Assembly: GCA_023375675.1 (NCBI GenBank)
Contig: JALQBC010000026.1
Location: 537,403-601,402, forward strand
Direction: 5' to 3'
DNA from: Cytospora piceicola
Taxonomy: Eukaryota; Ascomycota; Sordariomycetes; Diaporthales; Cytosporaceae
Length of the DNA: 64,000 nt
Both the position numbers and the translations under genes were made by a program. The notes beneath the pieces were generated by a model. That model ran no database searches. It was given only the letters and a program-made list of their open reading frames with translations, and had not been told where the DNA came from. Positions 13,501 through 26,552 of this stretch are shown here, one piece after another; within the stretch, counting starts at the first letter, position 1; the number at the start of each line of letters is the position of its first letter.

Positions 13501-16500
13501 TTTTAAAGTAAGCTAGTTTTTAATAACCTTTAACCTTTTATATTAAAGTAGCTTTTTATTTAACTAAACTAATATTAATTATTAAAATAATAACTTTAAT
13601 ATTAAATAAATAATTAATCTTGATAATAACCGGTTTATTAATTAATATATTAATTAACTTTTTTATAATAATCTGTTAAACTTTTTCTTATTAAAATAAA
13701 ACGTTTTTTTTTATTAAGTTATAAAGTAATTAAGTAATAATAATAAAGTTTTAAATTTAATAGTTATAATAAATAACTATTCTTAAAAATAATTAAAAGT
13801 TTTTAAAATTATTATAAACTATTTAGCTTTTAACTTTTTAAATCTTCTTTAGTTAAAAAAAACGCTTAATTAATTTATATATATAACCGATAATATTTAC
13901 TTACTTTTAATACTATTTAAATTTAATACTTAAAATTATTACCTTTATTAGCTTAGTATTAAAAAAGACTTAATTAAAGTTATAAATATATTTTATAATA
14001 TAATAATAAATATTTAAAAGCTTTTTTAATATTTTATTTAAATAAGTTAACTTTAAACCTTTAATAATAATATTATTAAAAAAAGCTTAATAAATATAAA
14101 AAATTAAGTTATATAATAATTAAACTATAATCTTTATAAATTAAGTAATAAAGTTTATTACTTTTATTAATAAAGTATATATTTAGAAAAGACTTAAAAA
14201 AAAAGTAAAAGTTATTATATTTTAATTATTTAAATAAAGCTTAATTTAATTATATTTTAAAAAAAAAGTTAAAAAAAAATAAAATCTTATATATTATAAA
14301 CTTTTTAAAGAATTAATTAGCTGTTAATAGTATAAAAGCGTCTTTAATTATAAATATATTATACTTTTAAATATTATTAATAAAATAAAAGCTATTATTC
14401 TTTTTTTAAATTAAAAACTAATAATTATAATATAAACTATAATTATTTTTAATAATTTATTTTTTTAAATATTTTTTAAATAACTTTAAGGTTTTTAACT
14501 TAAAAATCTAAAAGATTAAAATATTCTTTAATTAAAAGATATTATAAAAAATAGTTTAAATAACTTAAAAAAAAGTAACTTTTTTAATAATTTCTTTAAT
14601 TTTAAACTAATCTTATATTAAACTTTTTTCTTAATTAATTAATATATATTAGAATATCTTTATTTTAATTTAATTAAAATTATTATAATTAATTTTTAAT
14701 ATTTTCTTTTATCTTTTTTTTATTAATCGGCTTTTAAGCTTAATATTTAAAAACTTTAACTAAATTTAAAAGTTATATTTATTAAATAGTAACTTAACTT
14801 AATTAGCTTTAACTACTTTAACTTTCTTTACTTTTTATATTAAATGTTCTTTTAAAATAAAGCTATTTAGTTTTAAATTATTAACTAGCTTAACTTTAAA
14901 AGTAACTTTTTTATAAAATATATTAACTATTTTTACTATCTTTTTAATAACTTAATATAATTATTTATATAAAAAAAAGCAGATTAAAACCTTTTTTTTT
15001 ATAGTTTTTTAGTTTATTACTTATATTAACTATAAAAGTAATAGTAGTTTTCTTTTTATTAAATAAAAAGGTATACTTTTATAAGTTTTATTTTAACTAC
15101 TTTAAATACTATTAAAATAAATATAAGTATATCTTTATTAAATAAAGAAAAAACAGAAATATTACTTAGTTTAAGTTAATTAAAAACTTAAATAAAGACG
15201 TTTTTATTACTAATAACGCTATACTTTTTAAAAGTATAACTATTAAGCTTTAGTTTTTTTTAAGCTTATTTTTTAAATAAGAATTAACTTAAATAAAAGT
15301 TTTAAGCTTACCTTTTACTATAATAACTAATTTAATATTATTAAAATAAAAATTAACTTTAAGTAAATTATTAAGTAAATATTTAAAAGTAAGCTTTATT
15401 TAAAAGATAAATAGTATTTTAAAAAGAATATTATAGTTTAACTTTATAATTTAGTTTTTTATTATATAAAAGATAACTTATTTATAATAACCTTTAATTT
15501 AAATTAAAGTTTTAAAAACGCTTAAAAAGTTAATCTTTCTTTTATTATATACTTAAAAACTAATATCGGTTTAAATAACCGAAAGTTTATATTTATTATA
15601 AATACTTATTTTTAAAAAGTTAAGTTTAGCTTTAATATTAAGTATTAATAGCTAAGTATTACTACTTTTAAATTTAATTTAAATAATAAAATAATAAACT
15701 AAAATAATACTTTTTTAAAGTCTTTTAATATAAATATCTACATTAATAACTTTTTAACGAAAATATACTTTAATTATATTAATTTAAGTATTAAAAACTT
15801 TTTAGTTTTTAAAAAAAAAAACTTAATTAAATTAAAACTAAGCTAGCTTTATTATAAAGACTTATCTTTTTATTAAACTACTATTATATTTAAAGCTTTA
15901 AGTTAATTATTTACTTTATTATTTAAATTTTAGCTTTTTTTATAATTAAAATAAATAATCTTTATTTTACTATTTTAAAATATTTAAATATAATAAATAA
16001 TATTATCTTTAAAGTTAAAGTATATTTAAAGGATTTTATTTTAAGTATATCTTTTAAAAGTATAAAAAAACTAATTAACTAATATTTTTTTAAAGTTTAA
16101 AATAACGTTTTATACTTTTATTTATAAGTTTTTTTTTAAAGGTAACTAATTAATATTATTCTTTTTAGTTTTCTTTTTAACTTAATTTTTAAATATTAAA
16201 ATACTTTAAATAGCGGTTTTTAAAACTTTATTTTTAACTTAAGTAGTTTTTTACCTTTTAATAGTATTATTATTAACTTAAGCTTAATTATTAATATTAA
16301 AAACTTTTCTTTACTTTTTAATATTAAAAATCGTTATTAAAAAGGTAGTAATAGTTAGCTTTTTAAATAGTATATATTTAAAAGATATATTTAAAATACT
16401 ACTTTAATTAATAATTACTTAAATTAATTTAATATTTATATTATTACTATTAAAGTTATTTATAAGATTATAAAGTAATTTATTAATAATATACTTAAAA

Positions 16501-19064
16501 TTACTTTAAAATTAAAGTTTATATTTAATTAAAATTCTATACTTTTTAACTATAAGTATTTAGTTTTAATTATTTTAAGCTTAAAGCTTTAAAATTATTA
16601 AAATTATTTAAAAAGCTTTTATTCTTTTTTTATTATAATACTAGCTAATTAAGTTTACTTAAACTAGCTCTTTTTTACTTTTAAAAACTTTGTTTTTTAT
16701 TTTAATTACTTAAAGTATTTATTTTAAATTTAAATAAAAGAGAATACTTTTTCTTTTTAGCTTTTTAAGTAAAAAGTATTAATTAATATTATAGTTATTC
16801 TGTTTATATTTATAGTAGAGTTTTTTAGTCTTATTTTTCTTAAACTAGTTAACTTTTACTTTATAATAATAAACGTAAGTAATAAAGTCTTACTTATTAA
16901 TATATTCTCTATTAACTATATATTTAATAATATTATTAAAACTAGTTAAAAAGATAGAATTTTAAATTTAGTTTTTTAATAAAATACTTTTAAATAACTA
17001 ATAATAATTATATTATTAAGCTTTAACTTTTTTGTATACTTAGTTTTAAATATTATTAATATTTTATTAAAAATAAAAGTTTTTTTAATTAATTTTCTTT
17101 TAAAAGTTTATATTATTAATCTTTAAGTTATTTAGTTATTTAAAAAGATCTTTATATTAATTATTAAATATAATTAAGAAATTAATATTAACTTATAAGT
17201 TTAAGTTTTATTTATTAAAGATTTTAAAAACTATAGTTTAAATATAGAATTAAGTAGTTTTATTTTAAAAAGTAAGATCTTTAAAAAAAAAGCTAGTATA
17301 AAATCCGGTTAATAAGTTTATAAAATTACTATTAAAAAGATAAGATTTTATCTTTTCCGGTTATTATAAATATTACGTTTAAATATCTTTTTATTACGTT
17401 CTTTTTTATATTAAATAATTAAATAAAGCTTTAAAAGATTATTTATTAAATAAGATTAAAATTAGCTTTTTAAAAAATTTTCTATAACTTTAAGCTTAAT
17501 ATATAACCTTTTAATTTAAAAAGTAAAGAGTTTATTTTAAAACTTTATTTAAGTTTAATAATTTTATTTCTTAGCCTTTATAAAAAGTTAATTATACTAT
17601 AAAATAATAAAGCAAAATAACTTTAAAGAGTTAATAATATAAATAAAGATAAAAGCTCTTTTTTTTTAATTTAAAGTATAAAGCTATTAGCGATTATAGC
17701 GTTTATACGCTTACTTTAATCGTTTTTTTTAATTAGCTTAAGTTTAAACGTTTAATATTTATATTATAAAGTTTATTACTATCTTTAGTTTTATAACTAT
17801 TATCTTTAAGATCTTTAAAGTATATTAATTAGAAATCTTTAAAATTAAACGAATAATATTATAACGTTTAAAGTAGTCGGTAATATTAATACTATTAAAA
17901 GGTTTAAAACTAAAAGCTTAAATCTTTTCGACTAGTAAAATACTAATAAATAAGCTTAAGTATTATATTAATAAAAAAGCTAAAAAGGAATACGTCGGTA
18001 TTTAAGGTTAATTAAAAAATATAAAAGCCTTATTAATATTCTCTTTTAAAAAAGTAAAAAAAGTTAGTTAATCTTTTATCGATATCTTTTTTCTTTATCT
18101 TTTATTCGAATAATTTAGTTTCTCTTATTCTTTTCTTTTTAACGTTTTTTTCAGTTTATCTTTAATCTTTATCTTTTTATTAATTACTTAATTAAACCTG
18201 TCGATATAATTAACTTTACTATATAATATTAAATTAATATTTAAAATAAATAAAAGTATTTAATATATTATAACTATAAACTTAAAGAAAATAAATAAAA
18301 TAAAAGAATATATTAAACTTTTTTTTCTATTAGTAAAATATTAAATAAAACTTAAAAATATTTAATTAATCTTAAGTTTACCGGAAAAGGTATTTAATAT
18401 AAGTTTAAAATAATAATAATAAAGATAAATAAACGTTAGTTACCTTAATATTTATCGAAATAAGAAAAACACTTTAAATAAAATATTTTAAGAAATAAAA
18501 TATAAAACAGATTTAATTAATACTATTACTAAACAGTATAACTATTATAATAATCCTTTTCCTTTTTAAGCTTTTTAAAAAACCTGTCTTTCTTATTAAT
18601 TAACTATTTAGCTATTTATATGTAATATTTTCTAAGTTTTTTAAAAAGAAAATAGCTTAAAACTTAAATTTTTAATTTAATTAACACGATACTAATAAAC
18701 TATAAAGTTATATTCGACTATAAAAACTTGCTTTTCTTTTATATTTCTTTATTTTAAATAAATATTCGGTTTAATAATAGATAAAAAAACCTTTTTTTTC
18801 GTAAGCTTATTTCTATAACGTTATCGATCTATTATATATTATAATAAAAATAGAATTAATCGGTAAAATTCAGTATTAAACGTTATAGTTTAAGTATTTA
18901 CTTTGTTTTCTTTAGTTTATACCTTTAATATCTAGCAGTTATAAACCTCGGTTCCGGTAAATCTTATACTTAAACGGCTTAAAAGTATATAGTTTTAAAC
19001 GTCGATATATTTCTTAAAATATTTTTAGTTTAATTAAATTAAAGAATTTAAAAAAGCCGAAAAA
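7519..19064. other. LTR-K interior, heavily mutated, unassigned
   Basis: About 11.5 kb of extremely AT-rich DNA with hardly any CA or TG. From about 9500 to 17500 even CG is sparse, suggesting older or heavier RIP. The stretch next to the left LTR (7519-7561) matches 25567-25625 in reverse complement and contains the probable polypurine tract. The part at 17280-19064 is somewhat richer in G and C, and its minus strand may hold gag remains. I looked for YxDD, zinc knuckle and integrase motifs on both strands and found none I could defend. No microsatellite or internal LTR pair was seen. Confidence 0.5.
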
Positions 19065-19396
19065 ACCTATATTCGATTTATAAGGTAAATACTAAATATT
19101 ATAAAGGCGAGTAACGTTTATAAAAAACTAAAAGCTACCGGCTTTACTACGTTAAAGTTAATTAAAAGTAAGCTTAAAAGCCTATACTTTCGAAAGACCG
19201 TCGGCTATAGAAATAAAGGTAAAGAAACGAAAAGGATAATATTTAAGTTTAATTACGTCGGGATAAGTATAGGTAGTAAAACTTCGTTATATATTATTCT
19301 TATCTAAATAAAAAGAGTAATTAAAATAAGCGCTTAAAATACTTTTTAAAAGACACCGACGTAAGGTTAGTAGGTTTAGTACTACTAGCTACTACA
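19065..19396 (-). repeat. 5' LTR of LTR-K (right copy)
   Basis: Ends ACTACA, giving TGTAGTAGC as the LTR start on the minus strand, and is followed by the TTACT duplication. The right edge is sharp; the left edge is placed by length and is uncertain by about 10 bp. Confidence 0.82.
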
Positions 19397-22300
19397 TTAC
19401 TATAAATAATTAAAGGATATAATAGTAAATCTACTTAAGTATTAAATATAGCTTTAGTTACCGCTTTAAAAATATACGGTAAAATAGAACTAAGTCTTCT
19501 CTTTCTTATACTTAATATAAAATATAATATTATTTTTAATAAAAAATAGTTCGAATACTATAATATTATAATCGACTATATAAGTAAATACCTATATTAT
19601 CCGAAAGAATAAACGCCGAGCTATAACTTTATAAATATCTTTATAAACGATAATATATATTAAATATATAACTTAAAATAAGATAAAAAAGTCTGATAAT
19701 AAAAGCAGCTTATAAACTATAATAATAAACGCCGATAATAATAGAAAGAAGTAGAAGATAAAAACCCTCGGTATTACGTAATACAATAACTTATCGAATA
19801 ATATATTAAAAAACTAAAAAACGTTATAACAGACGACTTTTAGCTTATACTAAAAGCTAAAACTTTAATAGAAGTAGTTCTTATTTAACTACTAATACTT
19901 AAGATATAATATCCGTTTATATTACGCTTTCCGGCTTATACTTCCGTTTCTATATAGTTCTGTTTATCGTAAAATAAAGGTCTAAAGATTATAAACCGGG
20001 AGTTATATAACTCTAACTTATATAAGTTTAAATAAACCCCTTTATCCTTACCTTTACGTCGTTAAAAAAAACCCTTTAAGAATATAGTACGATATACGCG
20101 GTATATATACCTTAAAAAAGGACGGAATTAAATAGTATAAGTACCGGATCGACGTATATATAGTAAATATACTATTTTTTACTAAAACTATTAGCTAATT
20201 AGAAGACTTAATTAGTTTTATAAACCTATACAAAATCGAGAAATTAATTATAAATAAACGAAAAGAATAATATAAAAAGATATTATTATATAATAAAAAG
20301 GAACTCTACTAAAAAGTATTAAAAATAGTACTGCTTAAGTATTACTACCTACTTAATAGCTAAAGTAAATATAAGTCTAATATATTAACTTCTTACCGAT
20401 ATATTAATTATTATATCTATTTAAAGAAAAGAATAAAACCTAAAGATTTTAAATACTTTTTACTATATAAGATATTAGTAAAAAAGCTTAAAGTATACCG
20501 AGAATATATTACTAAAAGTCTTTAAAAAGGCTTTATTAAAAGTAGTACAGCTTTATAGGTATTATTAGTGCTTTTCTCTTATAAAGCCGACAGAAAGCTA
20601 CGATTTTACGTTAATTATCGAAAACTAAACGTTATTACTAAGTAAAACTAATACTTACTACTTTTAATTAAAAAAACACTTACTCGGATCTTAAAAGCAA
20701 AGATTTTTATAAAAATTAATATTAAATAAGCCTTTTATAAGATCAGAATAACTCGACCGGAAAATAAAAAGCTAATAACCTTTTAGGTATATTATAGCTT
20801 ATATAAATATAAAGTAATAATATTTAGTTTAACTAATAAACTAGCTATATTTTAAAGGTTTATTAATAACTAGCTTTAAAAATATCTTAATAAGTATATT
20901 TATATATATATCGATAATATTTTAATCTACTTTAATTCGTTAGAAAAACATTATAAATATATATAATAAGTACTCGAAAAGCTTTATACAGCCGGACTTT
21001 ACGTTAATCTTAAAAAGTATAAGTTCTATATAATTAAAACTAAATACCTTAAGTTTATTATTAAAACTAATAGTATAGCTATAAACCTTAAAAAGATCTT
21101 AATAGTTTAAAATTAAAAAGTACTAACTACTATTAAAAAGGTATAATCCTTTTTAAGATTTTATAACTTTTATTAGAAATTTATCTTCGAATATAGTTAG
21201 TTAATAAAGCTGTTAATAGTACTAACGTATAAAAACGTAGCTTAAATATAAAGTAAAACAGAGAGAAGCGCCTTTTAGTTATTAAAGAACGTACTAATCT
21301 ATATACTATTACTTTAATACTATTACCTTAATAAAGAAATAAAGGTAAAGATAAACGTATCTAATAGTATACTTAGCAACGTTCTGTCTTAAATTATTAA
21401 AGATAATACTTAATACTTTATTACGTTTTACTTTAAAATATTATATAAACCTATATTAAATTACCTTATTTATAATAAAGAATTAATAGCTATAGTCCGG
21501 GCCTTAAAAGTATAGTATATAAAGCTTATTAGTTAATAGAAACCTTAACTATTTACTATTATTATAAATTATAAAGCTTTAAAGTACTTTATAACTAAAC
21601 GTTTATTAAATTAGCACTAAGCTAATTAAGCTATAACTCTCTTTTAATACTACTATATAATTACTTATTATTTAAGTTTTAATAACACAATTACCGACTT
21701 TCTTTTATATAAGGCTACCGAGTTAAAAACCTTTAAAGTAAAGTAAGAAGTCGAACAAGAAATAGCTATTTTCCGATATATAAACTGTAATCTTATAAAC
21801 GTAGCTATTTTTATAGCCGAGCCGTTTATTATTAACTCTTTCGAAGTATTTAACTTATATATATTAAAAGAGTATAATAAAGTACTACCCTTATTAAGAG
21901 TACTACTAGCCGAAGTAATATTAAAAGTAAACCGACTAAATATAAATTTAAAGATATATTACTAAAAAGCTTAAGATAACGCTCTTTATTAGTTATTCCT
22001 ATAGAACTATATACTATATAAAGGTAAGTTAGTTATTTTAACCGAAAATAACCTTTATATTAAAATTATTAAAAAAGTATATAATTGTATTATTATAGCC
22101 TACTTAAGTTATAATAAAACTCGTTAATTAATTACTACTAAATATTAATAGCTAAAAATAGTTAAAAATATCGACGTATATATCGGTAACTACTTATATC
22201 GCTTAATAAAAGTACTTTATAATAAAACCTTTAGTTTACTTCGTCTACTTCTTATATCGTTATAAAAGTAATACTATATTATTATAGACTTTAAGTATAT

Positions 22301-23400
22301 ACTAATAAGTAAGTCTAAGTACGATAATATATTTAATATTATCGATAAGTTAATAAAGGAAATATAGTCTGTTATATATTATTATACAGCTACTATTAAA
22401 AACACTGTATAAATATACTATTATAGTCTTTTTTAAGTATATAGTTTACTTTAAACTATTAGCTTAAATAAAGGTTTTTAGTTTATTATAAACTTTATAA
22501 ATAAAATATCGAAGATTTTAAAGTTTACTTAGAAATTATTTATAGCCGGATATTTTTAGTTTATAAAATAAATCGAAAACTACTATAAATAGTTAAACTA
22601 ACGTTTAAGGATATATATTAATTATTATTAATAAAACTAGCTTAAAGCCTTACTTATAATAAATACAGCTTAAGCTAACACTTTATACAATATATTAAAA
22701 AGTATAATACTATTCGAAGTTACCTATAGCTACTTAATACCCTTATAATGTAATTAAAAGGCCTGTACGTCGAATATAAAAAGCTTTACAGCTTAAGAAA
22801 AGCTAGCTTACGCTAATACTTAATAGATAATAAATATTTTAAAAAGCTATATTAAAACGGCTTAGGCTACGTTAAAACGTATATAAAATCGTATAACAAT
22901 ATAAGCGAATAAATACTACCGAAAGCTTAACTTTAATATTAAAAATAAAATATTTATTATTAAAAAGCTATAGTTATTAGACCGCCTTAATAAAAAGCTT
23001 AATATACTACTTATTCGATAGACGTATTATATCTATATTATAAAGGGTTACTTATATAAGTTAAAAGTTCTCGATTTATAACAGATATCGAATATATTCT
23101 ATATTAACTGCCCTTATCTTTATTTTAATAACTTATTACTAAGTTAAAAATATAAACGGCCGTTAGCAGATAAGGTAGATAGCGTTAATAAATAAAAGGT
23201 AAATAAAGTCTTATCTTTATAAGTACGTTATAACAGATTATAGTATTAAGTTTAGTAATATAGTTAAAACCTTAATTTAAAATATTATAATACCGCTAAT
23301 TTTAAGAATACGCTTAAGAAGTTAAAGGAATTTTATAATTAACACCTTAAATATAAGGGCTTTTTAAAGCGTTTAAATAATTAGAATATAGCCTATAGAT
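19397..23400 (+). pseudogene. pol: Gypsy-B pol: protease end, RT, RNase H, integrase
   Basis: Domains in order: the end of protease at 19440-19600, with a frame like A-L-K-I-Y-G-K and a later R-K-Q-F-E-Y; reverse transcriptase at about 20550-21200; RNase H at about 21330-21560; integrase core at about 22280-22440, where D-F-K-Y, S-K-Y-D-N-I and I-D-K-L-I-K-E align with the Gypsy pattern; and a C-terminal region near 23240-23360 reading F-K-N-T-L-K-K-L-K-E-F-Y, like the end of a chromodomain-type tail. The RT box Y-I-D-N (20907-20918) is YxDD with the second Asp codon mutated. Another RT landmark is F-Q-R-F-I-N. The enzyme would copy and integrate the element; here it is dead, with many RIP stops. 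Among decayed genes this is the clearest in the window. Confidence 0.9.
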
Positions 23401-23708
23401 TAAGTGTTATTAATAACGACTATATCGACGATAATACGTTATTATAAGCACGGAAGGGAGTATATAAGGCGATAAGGAAAGCGATATTACTAAAGGCGGC
23501 GATATATAAAAGCACGCGATTAGTAAAGTAAATAACTATATAAAGCTACCTAGCGATTAGTTAGTACGACAATAAAAATACCTTATTATTAAGGATTATA
23601 AGCCTTTAACGTAGTAGTTTATCTCGAAGGTACCTTACCTCTGCTTAAAAAAACAGTCGTATTCTAAAGGCTAATAGTTTAACTCGCTCGCCGCTTATTT
23701 TTTTTAGT

Positions 23709-23719
23709 AAGGAGGGTAA
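23709..23719 (+). promoter_or_regulatory. Polypurine tract of Gypsy-B
   Basis: AAGGAGGGTAA lies immediately upstream of the 3' LTR, where plus-strand priming occurs in Gypsy elements. It is intact because purine runs lack CpA sites. Confidence 0.78.
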
Positions 23720-23927
23720 TGTAACAGAACAGCGTAGGGCTAAGGGTTACCTGACCTAGCGCCTGTACACAGACTAGGTAGCTTACTAGGCCTTACTATA
23801 CCTTAGTATTTAGACTTTTAAGAAGGGCCTTAGCTACGCTTAAGCCTTTCCCTTCCTTTTTAGCTAAAATGCTTACATTTATATTAGAATTGCAGCTTTA
23901 CCTCTATTATTCTAATGCATCGTAACA
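23720..23927 (+). repeat. 3' LTR of Gypsy-B
   Basis: 208 bp from TGTAACAG to CGTAACA, followed by CTTAC. It keeps more CA and TG (for example CTGTACACAG and GCATCG) than the 5' copy, so it has been mutated less. Confidence 0.93.
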
Positions 23928-24553
23928 CTTACTTACTAACTACTTTACTAGCTAACTTACTTACTTACTTAATAGCTAATATATTAGCTAATTTACTTAC
24001 TTACATACTTACTTATTTACTTTATAACGTACTAACTAACTTACTTATTTACTTACTTACTTAATAATTAAATACTTAAATTACTAGCTACTTTACTAAC
24101 TACTTTACTAACTACTTTACTAGCTAACTTACTTACTTACTTAATAGCTAATATATTAGCTAATTTACTTACTTATATACTTACTTATTTACTTTATAAC
24201 GTACTAACTAACTTACTTATTTCTTTACTTACTTAATAATTAAATAACTAAACTACTAGCTACTTTACTAACTACTTTATTAGCTAATTTACTAGCTAAC
24301 GTACTAGCTAACTTACTAGCTAACTTACTTACCTACTTACTTAATAGCTAACTTACTAAATAGCTTACTTACTTACTTATCTACTTACTTACTTATTTAC
24401 TTACTTAATAGCTAATTTACTTACTAGTTAACTTACTAGCTAAATTACTTACTTACTTACTGTTTAACCTACTTACTTATTTACTTACTTACTTACATTT
24501 TTACTTATTTATCTATATATTTACTTACTTATTTACTTACTTACCTACCTACC

Positions 24554-24612
<59 letters not shown>

Positions 24613-24628
24613 CTACCTACTTATTAAC
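23928..24628 (-). repeat. CTTA tetranucleotide array
   Basis: About 700 bp of CTTA repeats with CTAG/CTAA variants. Higher-order repetition is visible: a block containing 'ttataacgtactaactaac' appears at about 24022 and 24195. From about 24540 the array becomes nearly pure TTAC. It is the continuation of 4353-4680 beyond the Gypsy-B insertion. Confidence 0.95.
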
Positions 24629-24847
24629 TTAATTCGAATCTAAAGGCTTATATAAGCCTTTAGTAGAGAGGAAGGGAAAGAAAGGCTAAGGTTTAAGTTA
24701 AGAACCTTAAGAACCTACAGAATTAACACTATTAGCTTTAATAGTAAGCCTACCTTAAAGACTACGATTTAATTAAATATACCGTTTAGTAGCCCTTTTT
24801 TATAGATTTAGATTTAGGTAAGTCTTATTTAATCGGATTAAAACTAC
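24629..24847 (-). repeat. Inverted 207-bp unit
   Basis: Reverse complement of the units at 63500-63925, from 'ttcgaatctaaagg' to 'aatcggattaaaac'. It includes AAGGCTTATATAAGCCTT, a perfect 18-bp palindrome. Confidence 0.85.
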
Positions 24848-25199
24848 AGCGTATATCTTAGTTTAAACCTAAAGTCTACTATAAAAAGCATTATCGTAGG
24901 CCTTATTATAATCGGCCTTATCGTCGGTTTAATATAACCTTATCTAGGCCTTAAAGTGACTATAAGCCTTCCGGCAGGTATTAAAAGCCTTATAATCTCT
25001 AGTTCTTTTAGCCGTTCGACGGCTAAAAACACTGCTTTTAGTATTTAATTAAATCCGAGAAACAAGTACTATAGCGAATTAGCATAATTATAATTCAGAG
25101 CTAATTAGAATTAAAACCAGGTAATATAAATCTTAAAGGTAACAATTTTTCTATATACTTGCCTACCTTATAAAATAAACATTAACCTTCTTAATAGAA
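24848..25199 (-). repeat. Inverted copy of the repeat 'head'
   Basis: Reverse complement of 63151-63500. Shared landmarks are GCCGTT(C/A)(G/A)ACGGC, an 'actgcttttagta' block, TTCTCGGATTT on the other strand, and ACCTTCT...AGAAGGT at the outer end. The minisatellite seen at 63402-63461 is reduced here to degenerate 'ataaggcc' copies. CA and TG survive in several places, so RIP has been light. No protein-coding frame is convincing. Confidence 0.85.
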
Positions 25200-25496
25200 G
25201 GTAAAGCACTTACCTAAATTTAAATCTTTAGAAAAAGGGCTATTAAACGGTATATTTAATTAAATCGTAAGTCTTTAAAGTAAGCTTACTATTAAAGCTA
25301 ATAGTTCTAATTCTGTAAGTTTTTAAGGTTCTTAACCCGAACCTTAGCTTTTCTCTCCCTTCTTTTTACTAAAGGCTTATATAAGTCTTTAAGTTTTAAT
25401 TAAGATATACGCTCGAGTTTTAATTCGATTAAAAAGGAGTTACCTAAATCTGAATCTGTAAACAAAGGGCTATTAAACAACATATTTAATTAAATC
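25200..25496 (+). repeat. Direct 207-bp units, one full and one partial
   Basis: One unit runs from about 25200 to 25406 and the next is cut at 25496, after 'ttaattaaatcgtag'. The boundary between units is marked by 'acgctcgagttttaat' as at 63710. The orientation is opposite to the unit at 24629-24847, so the two form an inverted pair around the head. Confidence 0.83.
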
Positions 25497-25566
25497 GTAG
25501 CTATTAAGTTTCCGATCCTTCTTAACGGAAGGCCTTCTCGGCAGGCGGTTTTACCGCCGTTCCCTA
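25497..25566 (+). repeat. Half arm of the fold-back element
   Basis: 70 bp matching 4004-4072, including CCGATCCTTCTTAACGGAAG and GGCAGGCGG...ACCGCCGTTCCCTA. Only the inner end of one arm is present, fused to a 207-bp unit on the left and K-like sequence on the right. Confidence 0.88.
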
Positions 25567-25760
25567 ATTACTTAAGAAAGAAATGTTTAGCGGTTTAAGT
25601 TTCTAAACTGCTAAAGAAAGCTTAATATAGTAGCTAATAGTATTAAACCTACTAACCTTAGGTTAATATCTTTTAAAAGGTATCTCGAGTATTTATTTTA
25701 ATTACTCTTTTTATTTAAATAAGAATAATATATAATAAAGTTTTATTACTATTACGTATC
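25567..25760 (+). mobile_element. 3' end fragment of a K-like LTR element
   Basis: In reverse complement this matches 7391-7561. It contains the end of the internal region (25567-25625, with the purine run AAAGAAAGC) and the first ~130 bp of the LTR starting TATAGTAGC at 25626. Beyond about 25757 the similarity to the LTR-K LTR fades, so this is a related subfamily or a truncated LTR. If the LTR has the K length it would end near 25957. Confidence 0.68.
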
Positions 25761-26552
25761 TAGGTATATTTAGGCCTACTTTATTATAAAGCTCGCTACT
25801 AATATAGTTTATATAAAAAAGCTTCTTACGCCTATTATAAATAGTATATAATAGCAGTTAAGTTACTCTATTCGATATACCCTGTTTTAAATCGTTTTAG
25901 TTATAAGCTTAGATTTTTAAACCCTTTTAATAAAGATCTATTAAGTACTCTTCTCTTATTGTTTAAACGCTCTTTTCTTATAAAATAATTACTTTAAATA
26001 TATCTTTTAATAGCTTAAAATCTATTCTTATAAGCTCGGTACTCTTATACGATCGTAAAAGCTACTTAACTTAGTTTCTTTAGCTTAAATTCTACTATAT
26101 ACTCTGTAATATCTAAAAGTAAGTCGATCCCGAAACGCTTAATTAGCTAAACTTTTTAACTAATATCCTTATATAACCTACGCTTAAAAGCGTACTTAAT
26201 TTTAAAAGAGTAGCTACTTAAACAAACTATATTTAAAAGCTTAAAAACTAAAAATAAAGCGATTAAGCTACTTACGGCCCGGCTTTAAATAAGCCGGAAA
26301 AACCTAATTAAGATAAAGCCGTTTTAAAGCTCGATTAGCTTTAAAAACAGTAGAATATAAGTAATATAGTTATTTCAATCGTTTTAAACCGCTACTTTAT
26401 AGTTTAAAACTAAGTAAACCGTATAATAAACGTTAGTCTACTTACTTTTACTTAAGTTAAAATCGTTATATAAGGTACTATTACGTTTTAAAAAGTTATT
26501 TAAATATTAAAGAAATATTTAGCTTTTTTTCCTTCGAATATAAAAATAACCG
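25761..26552 (+). other. K-like LTR remainder and probable start of Copia-1
   Basis: No match elsewhere in the window. The last ~250 bp on the plus strand, reading TAA/TAG as Gln, give a frame that stays open across the Gypsy-A copy 2 insertion into 34553 and beyond, so it may be the beginning of Copia-1 gag. The minus strand is also fairly open at 26050-26250, so strand choice is not secure. No LTR for Copia-1 was identified. AACCG at 26548-26552 is the left target duplication of Gypsy-A copy 2. Confidence 0.4.

Larger units (their letters stand above)
7187..19396 (-). mobile_element. LTR-K, 12.2-kb LTR element inside Gypsy-B
   Basis: Direct repeats of about 332 bp (7187-7518 and 19065-19396) bound this insertion. 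The five bases TTACT stand before the left repeat (7182-7186) and after the right one (19397-19401), and removing one copy restores the Gypsy-B protease frame. Orientation is minus: on that strand the right LTR starts TGTAGTAGC, and the purine-rich AAAAGAGGC lies just upstream of the LTR at 7518. The far LTR edge reads GGTTAA rather than a clear CA. At 12 kb it is long and may hold further insertions. No protein family was recognised inside it. Confidence 0.75.
4686..23927 (+). mobile_element. Gypsy-B LTR retrotransposon, split by LTR-K
   Basis: Two 208-bp direct repeats (4686-4893 and 23720-23927) flank gag and pol remains in the order Gag, protease, reverse transcriptase, RNase H, integrase, the Ty3/Gypsy order. 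Five-base duplications CTTAC lie at 4681-4685 and 23928-23932, though the target is itself CTTA microsatellite. Removing the 12.2-kb insertion at 7187-19396 and one duplication leaves about 7.0 kb, a normal Gypsy length. The LTRs differ mainly by C/T and G/A changes. Confidence 0.93.

Noticed and set aside
23928..24628. Telomere repeats
   Set aside because: The unit is CTTA, not TTAGGG or a known variant, and it is embedded between other repeats with an inverted partner.
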